From JADLGL01 sp963823045 (GTDB taxonomy: Bacteria; Pseudomonadota; Alphaproteobacteria; Rhizobiales; Kaistiaceae): a stretch of DNA of 64,000 nucleotides. Positions 43,862 to 52,860 of the stretch are shown here, one piece after another. The notes below the pieces were generated by a model. The model was given only the letters and a program-made list of their open reading frames with translations. It made no database searches and was not told the origin of the DNA. A program made the position numbers and the translations under genes. Each line of letters begins with the position of its first letter. Position 1 is the first letter of the stretch. The stretch covers positions 62,001 through 126,000 of the forward strand of contig CAWGKA010000004.1 in NCBI GenBank assembly GCA_963823045.1, written 5' to 3'.

Positions 43862-46193
43862 CGGAAAGCGCCCTCATCGCCTCGCGAAGGCGGTCAACCC
43901 ACGGTGCTCGGATAGCTTTGGCCTCGGCGACGCGAAGCACCTCGCTGTAGCCGACATCGCCGAACGGATCGCTCCGATAGCCGTCGAGCACGGACATGAT
44001 TGTGGCATCGGCGATTGGCGGGTCGAAACATGCGGGTTCGACGCCCGCGCACCGAAACTCCAGCTCGGTCAGGACGCATTTGGGGCACCGTCCGCAATTC
44101 TTCCCCGAGGCCGCGTCCTGGAAGCATACCCGGAGATCTTGAAGCACCGCCGGCCAGTGCGCGAGTTGGCCGACCTTCTCAAGCCGGCTCGTCTCCGCGC
44201 CGTCATGGATGATTTCGAACGAACGGCTGCCCAGCATTGGATCGGTGAGCGGATTGGAGCCCCAAATGATGAGCTGCGTTTGGTCGTAGGTCGTGCTCGC
44301 GGGAATGAGGCCCGAGCCAAAGCCTTTGCCAAACAGGGACAATGACGCGGCCACGCTGATGCCGTGCGTCTCCCGCCAGTTCAACTCGGGGAAAGCTTCG
44401 CGGATGTTCGTTCTCAGGGGGATGAGAGGAACATCGACGCTTTGAAGCATGCGTGTCGCCCGCAGGGCCGCCTCGGTGAAGAATCCTTGATTGACCAGTT
44501 GGATGTCGAATCCGTGGACGAGAAGCGCAGCGCGAATGTTGCGCGTCTGCGGGCCGGTCCCGGACCTCGCGTGACGGTAGATCGTGAAGGACGAATCGAC
44601 TCCTCCGGAGAATGCGGAGATAGCCGCACCCGCGGGCGCCTCGGCCTCGGCTGCCTGCTCGCACGCGACGGAAATCTCCGAATAGCCCTTCCACCGATTC
44701 CAGACGCCGAGGAATCGCGACAGGTGCCCCAGCAGCGAAGGAACAGTCGGCGCCCCTTCAACCCGAAGGTCCCAACCGCGGCGGGCAACAGCCATGAGGC
44801 TCGCAAGAATGAACGGGTCGGCGCGATCGCTCAGCGCGTCCGACCATTCGATCGGAACCTCGAACCAGAGTTCCTCAGGAAGGTGGCCGGGACGGACCAG
44901 TTCGGCCGAGCAACGCACAATTCCGTCGAGCCGGCTCGGCGGGGCGATCGTCAGCGTTGCGCTGGTCAAGGCTCCGGCAGACACCGGGGACGGCGCCGCG
45001 GAGGACGTCGAGAACTCGTGCAAAGTCCTTTGGACGGCAACCCAACCATCCACCGCGAGCGCCCGGCTTCGGTTCACGATCTGGCGCTGCAACTGCAGGC
45101 GAGGCGTCGGATCCGCCTCCATCGTGCGGACCTCCTCCAGCAACTCGCTACAGGCGTCGTCGTCCTCGAATCCGCGGAAGAGGCGGAGGGGCTGCTTCCC
45201 CGGCGCTAAGCCGGTTGCCTTCCAGGTCTTCAGGCCGGTCTGGAGCGGGATGACCGGCCTTCCGGCGACCATCGAAAGGATAATGCCGTGAAAGCTGTCC
45301 GAGATGTTGAGACGGCAACTGGCCGGCACAGCGGTGTAGCCCGGCCAGGACGGCGATCCGGTGGCCACGCGGACACCGAGCGACTCGGCGATGGCCCGGA
45401 ACGAAGCCGGTATCGTTGTTGTCGTGCTGTAGAGCAGTACGGACCGCGACGCGATCGACAGGTAGCCTTGGAGGAAGCGCGCGAAGGCGCCCTCGTCGAC
45501 ATGTCCGCGCTTGGAGAGGCGGAGATTGATGCCGAGATCGATGTTTGGCGGGGGGCACGCCGGATAGGACTCCGCGAAGGCCACGTCCGCCGTGCGGATG
45601 AGCCTGTCTTTTGCGATGTCGCTGCCGCGCAAATAGGTCCAACTGACCTCGTCCCTGACGAGGACCAGCGATGCCTGCCTGAATATGTCGATGAGGAGCG
45701 CTTGATGCGATGGCGTTTCGATGGGCCCGACGCTCTGATGCAGGATTCCGATCGGTTTGCCTTCGCTCAGCGCGATTGCAGTCGCGACGAGCGCGCGGGG
45801 GGTATTCAGCCCTTCGGCGAACTTCCCGCCAGGCGCGACGAAGACCAGGTCGTGCTCGTTGACGATCTTGCGCAGCGCCGCCGCACCCGCCTTGTCGGCG
45901 GCTTCGTAGGCAGCGACCAGCGCCTCCGCCGTTGTCGCTTCGTCGAAACGCGCCTCGAGCGGGAAGGCGATATGCCGTGCGGGTACCTTCGCCCGCTCAA
46001 AGACGTCTGCGAGGCTGACTCGGTATAGGAGAGAAACGCTGGCGCCGAACGCGTTCAGCCTTTTTGCCGCCGCCAGCGTGATGAGTTCGTCGCCGGTGGA
46101 GGCATTGCCGACTTCGGTGATCAGGACCTTTGGCAAAGACACCTCGCGCACAGCTTCATCGGCATTGCGCACCGTAATAGCAGCGCTGGTCAA
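43854..46193 (-). CDS. Polysaccharide pyruvyltransferase fused to a PP-loop ATP pyrophosphatase
   Basis: 779 residues from a TTG whose last bases form TTGA with the aminotransferase stop. Residues 20-380 match polysaccharide pyruvyltransferases (LITEVGNASTGDELITLAAA, VFVAPGGKF, PIGILHQSVGP, ISDSFHGIILSMVAGRPVIP). A linker and a beta-rich stretch follow to about 500. Residues 520-740 hold a PP-loop (AFSGGVDSSFTIYRH), the ATP-PPase signature of QueC- and asparagine-synthetase-like enzymes, and a metal-type Cys cluster NCGRCPKC near 699-705 in the place QueC has its zinc site. Likely roles: transfer of pyruvate, and ATP-driven amide or thio formation on a sugar. Fusion of these two is unusual. 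Confidence 0.8.
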   Translation of the reverse strand: MTSAAITVRNADEAVREVSLPKVLITEVGNASTGDELITLAAAKRLNAFGASVSLLYRVSLADVFERAKVPARHIAFPLEARFDEATTAEALVAAYEAADKAGAAALRKIVNEHDLVFVAPGGKFAEGLNTPRALVATAIALSEGKPIGILHQSVGPIETPSHQALLIDIFRQASLVLVRDEVSWTYLRGSDIAKDRLIRTADVAFAESYPACPPPNIDLGINLRLSKRGHVDEGAFARFLQGYLSIASRSVLLYSTTTTIPASFRAIAESLGVRVATGSPSWPGYTAVPASCRLNISDSFHGIILSMVAGRPVIPLQTGLKTWKATGLAPGKQPLRLFRGFEDDDACSELLEEVRTMEADPTPRLQLQRQIVNRSRALAVDGWVAVQRTLHEFSTSSAAPSPVSAGALTSATLTIAPPSRLDGIVRCSAELVRPGHLPEELWFEVPIEWSDALSDRADPFILASLMAVARRGWDLRVEGAPTVPSLLGHLSRFLGVWNRWKGYSEISVACEQAAEAEAPAGAAISAFSGGVDSSFTIYRHARSGTGPQTRNIRAALLVHGFDIQLVNQGFFTEAALRATRMLQSVDVPLIPLRTNIREAFPELNWRETHGISVAASLSLFGKGFGSGLIPASTTYDQTQLIIWGSNPLTDPMLGSRSFEIIHDGAETSRLEKVGQLAHWPAVLQDLRVCFQDAASGKNCGRCPKCVLTELEFRCAGVEPACFDPPIADATIMSVLDGYRSDPFGDVGYSEVLRVAEAKAIRAPWVDRLREAMRALSVA

Positions 46194-47536
46194 CGCGTGG
46201 CGCGGTCCATTACCTCTTCGACGACATCGCCGACCTTACTCAGCACGCCTTCCGTCAGGCCTGGATGAACGGCAAAGGCCATCGCCGATTCCGCCAGTTC
46301 GTGCGCATTCGGAAGGGGCGAGGGGGGTGCCAAGGCGGCTCGGACGAAGGCTTCCTCTCGGTAGATTTCCCCGCACCCGACATGCGTGACCACGCCGCGC
46401 GAGTGCAGCTCCGCGAGGATACGGTCGCGCGTCCACCCGTGAGCGAGCTGTTCTCGACGGACATAGGCATTGACACGATAGTAAGCGTGGCCTTCAGGGG
46501 CAATCGGGACGCGAAGCGCCGGCACGGCGCGGAGGCGCCGCTTCAGCATTTCTGCGTTTCGGCGACGCTCGGCGAGCCACGAGGGCAGGCGACGCAACGC
46601 GACCCGGCCGATCGCGGCTTCGACCTCCGGCATCCGTGCGTTCGTGCCGAAGGAATGCCGGCTCCAGATGAACCCCGGCGGATGCTTCGGGCCATGCATG
46701 ACGTCCCAACTGCTGCCTTGATCGCGCAACGCCCAGGCGCGCTTGAACACCGCTTCATCCGCCACGGTTATCAGTCCGCCCTCGCCGGTGCTGACGATCT
46801 TGTCCTGGCAGAAGGAGAATGCGGCCGCGTCCCCGAAGGACCCAAGGTGCATTCCCTTGTAAGTACCGCCCGTCGCCTGCGCGACATCCTCGACGAGGAG
46901 CAGGCCGTGACGGCGCGCAAGGGCAACGATCGGATCCATGTCGCAGGGCCAGCCGCTCAGATGGACGACGATCACGGCGCGCGTGGCCGGCGTGAGGGCA
47001 GCCTCAATGGTCTCAGCGGTGAGCACGCCCGAATCGGGGTCAATGTCGGCAAAGATCGGTCTCGCGCCGCGTCTCACGGTGCAGGCCGCCGAGGCGACGA
47101 AGGAGCGCGGCGTCACGACGACGTCGTCGCCGGGTCCGATGCCCAGCGATTCAAGCGCGATCTCGAGCGCCATGGTGCCGTTGGCCACCGCCAGCGCGTG
47201 GGGAACACCCAAGATGCGCGCGAACTCGGCTTCGAAGAGCTTGCCTTCCTGGCCGGTCTTGTAGCTGACGCGTCCGGAACGAAGTACGCGTGCGGTTGCG
47301 TCGATCATCTCCTGATCGAAATGCGGCCACTCAGTTTCGCCAATTGCGGTTTGGTCCAGGACGTGGTGCTCCAATCGGTCCAGGCGGTTCGAACCCAGCC
47401 CATCTTCCGCATGATTTGAAGCCACATTCAACGGAAAGCGAGAGGCAACGCTGTGGGCGCCTGGTTCGTAGGCTTCCAGCGGTCGTCGATCCCACAGGCC
47501 GCCGGCGCGCGGTTGCGGCTCTGCCCAGCCTTTCAT
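46190..47536 (-). CDS. DegT/DnrJ/EryC1/StrS sugar aminotransferase
   Basis: 448 residues from the ATG at 47536; the first 60 have no family likeness and an inner start near WPHFDQEMIDATARVL is possible. PLP enzyme motifs: VSYKTGQEGKLFEAEFARI, ALAVANGTMALEIAL, VEDVAQATGGTYKG, the Schiff-base Lys in FSFCQDKIVSTGEGG, and RMPEVEAAIGRVALRRL. The family makes amino sugars from nucleotide keto-sugars for surface glycans. First gene of a three-gene overlapping operon, starting 41 bp downstream of the tRNA-Thr 3' end. Confidence 0.9.
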   Translation of the reverse strand: MKGWAEPQPRAGGLWDRRPLEAYEPGAHSVASRFPLNVASNHAEDGLGSNRLDRLEHHVLDQTAIGETEWPHFDQEMIDATARVLRSGRVSYKTGQEGKLFEAEFARILGVPHALAVANGTMALEIALESLGIGPGDDVVVTPRSFVASAACTVRRGARPIFADIDPDSGVLTAETIEAALTPATRAVIVVHLSGWPCDMDPIVALARRHGLLLVEDVAQATGGTYKGMHLGSFGDAAAFSFCQDKIVSTGEGGLITVADEAVFKRAWALRDQGSSWDVMHGPKHPPGFIWSRHSFGTNARMPEVEAAIGRVALRRLPSWLAERRRNAEMLKRRLRAVPALRVPIAPEGHAYYRVNAYVRREQLAHGWTRDRILAELHSRGVVTHVGCGEIYREEAFVRAALAPPSPLPNAHELAESAMAFAVHPGLTEGVLSKVGDVVEEVMDRATR

Positions 47537-47576
47537 GCCTGCCCGTAAATGACACCGGCAGAGAACAAGGCGCGTC

Positions 47577-47651
<75 letters not shown>

Positions 47652-47779
47652 AAAGCGCGACAAAGCAGGGCTTCCCACGCGGGCGCACTAGTGCCATAGC
47701 GGCTCTGGCCGGGCAAGATCGGAGGCAGCGTTCGCGCCGATTTGCCCATGGCCGGTTGTCCCTGAGGCTAGCGGGACGG

Positions 47780-47954
47780 ATGGCAGACGAAACGAAACAG
47801 TCCGGCTCCTCCAAATCCAGCGCTGCTGAAGAGCGGCGGAAGCGCCTTGCCGAGGCGCTGAGGCGGAATCTCCGTCGCCGCAAGGCCGCGGATGACGAGG
47901 CCGAGCAATCCTGCCGAAAACGACGGCGAAGCGGGGCAATCCGACGCCGGCTGA
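47780..47954 (+). CDS. Small charged protein upstream of murA (one apparent frameshift)
   Basis: About 58 residues: MADETKQSGSSKSSAAEERR then KRLAEALRRNLRRRKA and an acidic tail. Genes of this kind, with the basic LREALRRNLRRRK core, often stand just before murA in Rhizobiales. The plain frame runs on to 47992 with an Arg-rich end; removing one base near 47910 gives AENDGEAGQSDAG and a stop at 47954, the usual acidic end. Function unknown. Confidence 0.55.
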
Positions 47955-48059
47955 AGCCTGCAGCATGCGCAGATCGATCGCCTTCGCCTTGAGTTGGCCC
48001 GGTTCGCGGCCTAGATGCAGGCAGAGCGGCCGGCGAGGCCGATTCGGCGGGGGAAATCC

Positions 48060-49353
48060 TTGGACCAGATCAAGATCACCGGCGGTCAGCGCCTCAATGG
48101 CCGCATCGCCATCTCGGGGGCGAAGAATGCCGCCCTTCCGCTGATGATCGCGAGCCTCCTCACCGAGGACACGCTGACGCTGGAAAACGTGCCGCGCCTC
48201 GCCGATGTGACGCTCCTGAAACGCATCCTCGGCAATCATGGCGTCGACCATTCCGTCGACGGCAAGCGCGTTGGCCAGGATTCGCTCTCCGGCGAAACGC
48301 TTGCACCTCACGCGCCTCGCAGATCGTCGACAACACCGCGCCCTATGACCTCGTGTCGCGCATGCGCGCCAGCTTCTGGGTTATCGGCCCGCTGCTCGCG
48401 CGCACCGGCTACGCCAAGGTTTCGCTGCCCGGCGGCTGCGCCATCGGCACGCGGCCGGTCGATTTCTTCATCACCGCCCTCCGCGATCTCGGCGCCGATA
48501 TCGAGATCGACAATGGCTATGTCATCGCCGCAGCGCCCAAAGGGCTCCGCGGCGGTCGGGTCCGTTTCCCGCGCGTCACCGTCGGCGCCACCCATGTCGC
48601 GCTGATGGCGGCAAGCCTCGCCCGCGGCGAGACGGTGATCGAGAACGCCGCCCGCGAGCCGGAAATCGTCGACCTCGCCGCCTGCCTTACCCGCATGGGC
48701 GCGCGCATCGAAGGCGCCGGAACCAGCACCATCCATGTCGACGGCGTCGAGCGTCTCTACGGCACGCGCCATCCGGTGCTTGCCGGATCGCATCGAAACC
48801 GGCACCTACGCCTTCGCCGTCGCCATGACCGGCGGCGAAGTCGATTCTGGAAGGCGCCCGGGCCGATCTCCTCGAGGCGCCGCTGGAGACGCTGCGCCAG
48901 ATCGGGGTCGGCGTCGAAATCACCAATGAAGGCATCAAGGTGAGCCGCAATGGTTCGGGCCTTGCCCCGGTGAAAGTGACGACCGAGCCGTTCCCCGGCT
49001 TCCCGACCGACCTTCAGGCGCAGCTGATGGCGCTGGTCAGCCGTGCGGAGGGGACATCCACCATCCGCGAGACGATCTTCGAGAACCGCTTCATGCATGT
49101 GCAGGAGCTGGCCCGGCTCGGCGCCGATATCCATCTCGACGGCCAGGTCGCCACCGTCCATGGCGTCAAGCGCCTGAAAGGCGCCCCGGTGATGGCGACC
49201 GATCTTCGCGCCTCGGTGTCGCTGGTGATCGCCGGTCTTGCCGCCGAAGGCGATACCATCGTCAACCGCGTCTATCATCTCGACCGCGGCTTTGAGCGTC
49301 TGGAAGAGAAGCTCGGCCGCTGCGGCGCCATCGTCGAGCGCCTGGCGGCGTAA
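48060..49353 (+). CDS. murA: UDP-N-acetylglucosamine enolpyruvyltransferase (four apparent single-base insertions)
   Basis: First committed step of peptidoglycan synthesis. The TTG at 48060, after GGGGGAAA, gives the standard start LDQIKITGGQRLNGRIAISG. Coding similarity covers the whole gene but four extra bases interrupt it: near 48302 (T), 48317, 48780 (T) and 48843 (G). Between them all MurA parts are present: SGAKNAALPLMIASLL, RMRASFWVIGPLLAR, the active-site Cys in LPGGCAIGTRP, ATHVALMAASLARG, PGFPTDLQAQLMAL and ETIFENRFMHVQEL. An essential gene with four breaks that are all extra bases points to sequence error. About 430 residues. Confidence 0.9.
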
Positions 49354-49445
49354 ACGGCGGAGTTGCACTTCGCGCCGCTTGCGGCACTAACTGAGCGGGG
49401 CCCGAAACCACCTGACCGCTTGCGCCATGCAACCCGCCACAGCCA

Positions 49446-49879
49446 TTGAAACTTGCCGCGCTTGATGCGGACGATCTCGTCGTCCTGTCGGCGCATGTCC
49501 AGGACGCGGTGCTGCGCAGCGGCGACATGGTGTGGAGCCCGAAGAAGCATCGCTTTGCCTTGGCGATGAACCGCTTCGCTTGGGAAGTGGAGAAGGGCCG
49601 CGCCAAGGAGCATCAGCGCCGCCGCGCCGGCGATGCATTTCGACCGCGTCACCGCGGTGAAATCGATCGGCATCAACCGCTCGGCGCCGGACGCCATCAT
49701 TTCGCTCCTCGCCATCGAGTTCGAGCCGGGCGAGGCCCCGGCCGGCGAGGATCAGGCTGGTGTTCGCCGGCGGCGGCGAAATCCGCCTCACGGTCGAATG
49801 TATCGAGGCCCAGCTTGCCGACCTCGGCGCTGCGTGGCAGACGAAGGCCCGGCCGGCGCACGATCTGGCCGCGAGCTAG
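49446..49879 (+). CDS. DUF2948 family protein (frameshifted)
   Basis: About 143 residues in three frames. Frame 1 from a TTG at 49446: LKLAALDADDLVVLSAHVQD, FALAMNRFAWEVE. Frame 2 from near 49625: MHFDRVTAVKSIGINRSAPD, LLAIEFEPGEAP. Frame 3 from near 49755: LVFAGGGEIRLTVECIEAQL, ending at 49879. Removing one G near each junction joins them. DUF2948 commonly lies between murA and hisD in Rhizobiales; its role is unknown. Confidence 0.75.
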
Positions 49880-49936
49880 CCTATCCGGCTCGTCAATCTG
49901 AGCTTTTCCGCTCTCCCGCATTGCGAGGGGTGAGAC

Positions 49937-51230
49937 ATGCCCATCCGGCTCGATCATAAGCGACGCCGATTTCGCCGATCGATTTGCGGCGCTTCTCGCC
50001 CATCGCGGGCCGACGGCCGAGGTCCGCGATGCCGTGGCCGAGATCATCGCCGCCATCCGCCGCGACGGCGACAGGGCGCTGATGGAATTCACCAAGCGTT
50101 TCGACCGCTTCGACGTGTCGGCGGATGGGCTTGCCGTGACCGTCGGCTGAGCTGGACGAGGCTGAACGGTGCGGTGTCCAGCGAGGCGCTCGAGGCGCTC
50201 GCCTTCGCCAAGGACCGCATCGAGGCCTATCACCGCCGCCAGCTTCCGGCCGACGACCGCTACACCGACGCTGCCGGCGTCGAGCTCGGCGCCAAATGGA
50301 CGCCGCTCGGCGCTGCCGGCCTCTATGTCCCCGGCGGCACGGCGGCCTATCCGAGCTCCGTGCTGATGAACGCCGTGCCGGCGAAGATCGCCGGCGTCGG
50401 CCGTGTCGTCATGGCCGTGCCGACGCCGGACGGCAGAGTGAACCCGCTGGTACTCGCCGCCGCCAAGCTCGCCGGCGTCGATAAGATCTACCGCATCGGC
50501 GGGGCGCAGGCTGTCGCCGCGCTCGCCATCGGCACCGAGACGGTTAAGCCGGTCGACAAGATCGTCGGCCCGGGCAACGCCTATGTCGCCGAAGCCAAGC
50601 GCCAGGTCTTCGGCCTCGTCGGCATCGATTCGATCGCCGGTCCGTCGGAGGTGCTGATCATCGCCGATGGCGACAACAATCCCGACTGGATCGCGGCCGA
50701 TCTCCTTGCGCAGGCCGAGCACGATGCGCTCGCCCAGTCGATCCTCATCACCGAACTCGGCAACGCTCGCCGACGCGGTTGCAGCCGCTGTTGAACGTCA
50801 GCTTGCCACGCTGCCGCGCGCCGCCATCGCCGGCGAGAGCTGGCGCGAGCGCGGCGCGATCATCACCGTGCCGTCTCTGGATGAAGCCGCGCCGCTCGCC
50901 AACCGCATCGCCGCGGAGCACGTCGAACTGCTCGTTGCCGACCCTGAGCCACTGGCGCAGGCCGTGGTCAATGCCGGTGCGCTTTTTCTCGGCGCCCACA
51001 CGCCCGAGGCGATCGGCGACTATGTCGGCGGCTCCAACCATGTGTTGCCGACGTCCGGCTCGGCCCGCTTTTCGTCCGGCCTATCGGTGCTCGATTTCAT
51101 GAAGCGCACGTCGATTCTGCGCTGCGGACCGGATCAATTGCGCGCACTGGGCAAGGCGGCGATCACCCTCGCCGAGGCCGAGGGCCTCGATGCCCATGCC
51201 AAATCCGTTTCGATCCGGCTGAATCTTTGA
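49937..51230 (+). CDS. hisD: Histidinol dehydrogenase (four apparent single-base insertions)
   Basis: Last two oxidation steps of histidine synthesis. Start MPIRLDH at 49937. Extra bases near 49958 (A), 50144 (G) and 50170 (T) break the first 75 residues and then cancel, restoring the original frame; a fourth near 50765 shifts the last part. In between are GLYVPGGTAAYPSSVLMN, RIGGAQAVAALAIG, VDKIVGPGNAYVAEAKRQ, IAGPSEVLIIAD, the zinc and catalytic region DLLAQAEHD, and at the end AEHVELLV and GGSNHVLPTSGSARFSSGL. Total about 430 residues. Confidence 0.9.
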
Positions 51231-51317
51231 CCCGGGCCGGTCGGCTCACTATGTTGCGGCACCGTGCGGGCGAGCCTATATCGTCCGCCAACGTCGCGGA
51301 GCGCCTTTAAGAACAGT

Positions 51318-51536
51318 ATGCCGAAAGAAGAGATCATCGAATTTCCCGGTGTCGTCACCGAGCTTCTGCCCAATGCGACGTTCCGCGTGAAACTGGAAAA
51401 CGAGCACGAGATCATCGCCCACACGGCCGGCCGCATGCGCAAGAACCGCATTCGCGTGCTTGCCGGTGACAAGGTGCTCGTGGAAATGACGCCCTATGAT
51501 CTGACCAAGGGCCGGATCACCTATCGCTTCAAGTAG
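51318..51536 (+). CDS. infA: Translation initiation factor IF-1
   Basis: 72 residues, exact family length. Single S1/OB fold: MPKEEIIEFPGVVTELLPNA, FRVKLENEHEIIAHTAGRMR, RVLAGDKVLVEMTPYDLTKG, RITYRF. It binds the A site of the 30S subunit. It is followed by maf after 34 bp. The start is fixed by the family N-terminus; no strong Shine-Dalgarno is seen. Confidence 0.97.
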   Translation: MPKEEIIEFPGVVTELLPNATFRVKLENEHEIIAHTAGRMRKNRIRVLAGDKVLVEMTPYDLTKGRITYRFK

Positions 51537-51570
51537 ATTCGAGGCCGAGGCCGGCCGCCGAGGGTCATCG

Positions 51571-52200
51571 ATGACCGGACGCAACAAGCTGATCCTGGCC
51601 TCTGGCTCGCCGCGACGGCTGCAGCTTCTGGCGCAGATCGGCGTCGAGCCCGACGAAATCATCCCCGCAAACATCGACGAGACGCCGAGGAAAGGCGAGA
51701 TGCCGCGCAATCTCGCCGTGCGTCTGGCCCGGCAGAAGGCCGAGGCGGCGAAGAAGATCGCCGAGAAAGACGATGCGTTGAAGGAGGCGTTTATCCTCGC
51801 CGCCGATACCACCGTCGCAGTGGGCCGGCGCGTCCTGCCGCAGGCGGAGACGCTGGAGGAGGCGGAAGAGTGCCTGAAGCTCCTCTCCGGCAAAGGGCAC
51901 CGCGTCTATACCGGCGTCGCCATGATCACGCCCGCTGGCAAGCTGCGCCAGCGCCTGGTTGAAACCCGGATCCGCTTCAAGCGGCTGTCCGATGAGGACC
52001 GCGAATACTACGTCGGCTCCGGCGAATGGCGCGGCAAGGCCGGCGGCTATGCCATCCAGGGCATTGCCGGCAGTTTTGTCACCCGTCTGATCGGCTCTTA
52101 CTCGAACGTCGTCGGTCTGCCGCTGGCGGAGACGACCGCGCTCCTCATCGGTGAGGGCTACACGGTGCGGCGGAACTGGATCACGGGAGCGACGGCCTGA
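51571..52200 (+). CDS. maf: Maf-like nucleotide pyrophosphatase
   Basis: 209 residues. Maf motifs: LILASGSPRRLQLLAQIG, ANIDETPRKGE, AADTTVAVGRRVLPQ, LSGKGHRVYTGVAM, RGKAGGYAIQGIAGSFV and GSYSNVVGLPLAET. The family hydrolyses non-canonical or modified nucleoside triphosphates (dTTP/UTP type for the longer form). Its TGA overlaps the yacG ATG by one base (TGATG), so the two are coupled. Confidence 0.93.
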   Translation: MTGRNKLILASGSPRRLQLLAQIGVEPDEIIPANIDETPRKGEMPRNLAVRLARQKAEAAKKIAEKDDALKEAFILAADTTVAVGRRVLPQAETLEEAEECLKLLSGKGHRVYTGVAMITPAGKLRQRLVETRIRFKRLSDEDREYYVGSGEWRGKAGGYAIQGIAGSFVTRLIGSYSNVVGLPLAETTALLIGEGYTVRRNWITGATA

Positions 52201-52412
52201 TGGCTGGCAAGGACGACGGCGGGGTGGTCAAGCTCCGCCCGACACGGCCTTGCCCGATCTGCGGCAAGCCTTCGGACCGCGAGTTCTATCCGTTCTGCTC
52301 CGAGCGCTGCCAGAACCGCGACCTCCATCGCTGGCTCTCCGGCGGCTACGCCATCCCCGTCGTTGAGGAAGATGGCGCCGACAGCGACGATGACGGCGGC
52401 GCGGACGACTAG
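52200..52412 (+). CDS. yacG: DNA gyrase inhibitor YacG (zinc finger)
   Basis: 70 residues. Four Cys in CPICGKPS and FCSERC bind zinc; DLHRWLSGGYAIP follows and the tail is acidic. YacG binds GyrB and inhibits gyrase. Its TAG stop is in a CTAG shared with the stop of the convergent gene at 52409. Confidence 0.92.
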   Translation: MAGKDDGGVVKLRPTRPCPICGKPSDREFYPFCSERCQNRDLHRWLSGGYAIPVVEEDGADSDDDGGADD

Positions 52413-52858
52413 CCGGCTGCAATCTTGCCACGCAGGCGATCGATGCCGAGGCGCACCATGGCGCCATAGCCGTCATCCGATAGAGCCGGCATGTCTTCCT
52501 CGGCAGCGTCGAGCGCGCGCGACGCTTCTTCCAGCGCGCCAAGCTCGAAATGGTCCTGCGCCAGATTGAGGTGCAGCGACGGCCGGAAGCCGGCGACCGA
52601 AAGCTCCGGAAACGTCGTCTTCAGCCGTTCGTCCGAGAGCATGGCTACTGCGTCGAGCGAGCGCTGGTTCCAAAGCAGCGATTGCCGCGGATCGGTTTCG
52701 ACGTCGGCGGCATAGTGCGCGAGCGTGCAGCGGTACAACGCATCGCCGTTGTCGCCGATTTCGTCCCACAGCGCCTGGAAGCGAGACCGCTGTCCATCCG
52801 CGCCGCCCGACTTGTCGGTGATCGTCGCGATGATCCGGTCCATCATAGCGTCGGCCAT
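52409..52858 (-). CDS. Hypothetical TPR-like protein
   Basis: 149 residues, all-helical in appearance, with repeats like ALYRCTLAHYAADVETDP and LHLNLAQDHFELGALEEASRAL that fit tetratricopeptide helices. No signal peptide or catalytic motif. It starts 2 bp after the engB stop, in an operon with engB and an acetyltransferase. I do not recognise a named family. Confidence 0.65.
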   Translation of the reverse strand: MADAMMDRIIATITDKSGGADGQRSRFQALWDEIGDNGDALYRCTLAHYAADVETDPRQSLLWNQRSLDAVAMLSDERLKTTFPELSVAGFRPSLHLNLAQDHFELGALEEASRALDAAEEDMPALSDDGYGAMVRLGIDRLRGKIAAG

Positions 52859-52860
52859 CG

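Noticed and set aside
46265..47419. A 384-codon plus-strand frame opposite the DegT aminotransferase
   Set aside because: The opposite strand has the PLP enzyme signature; this frame has none.
48060..51230. murA and hisD as true pseudogenes
   Set aside because: Each break is fixed by removing a single base and all active-site motifs remain; murA is essential, so error is more likely.
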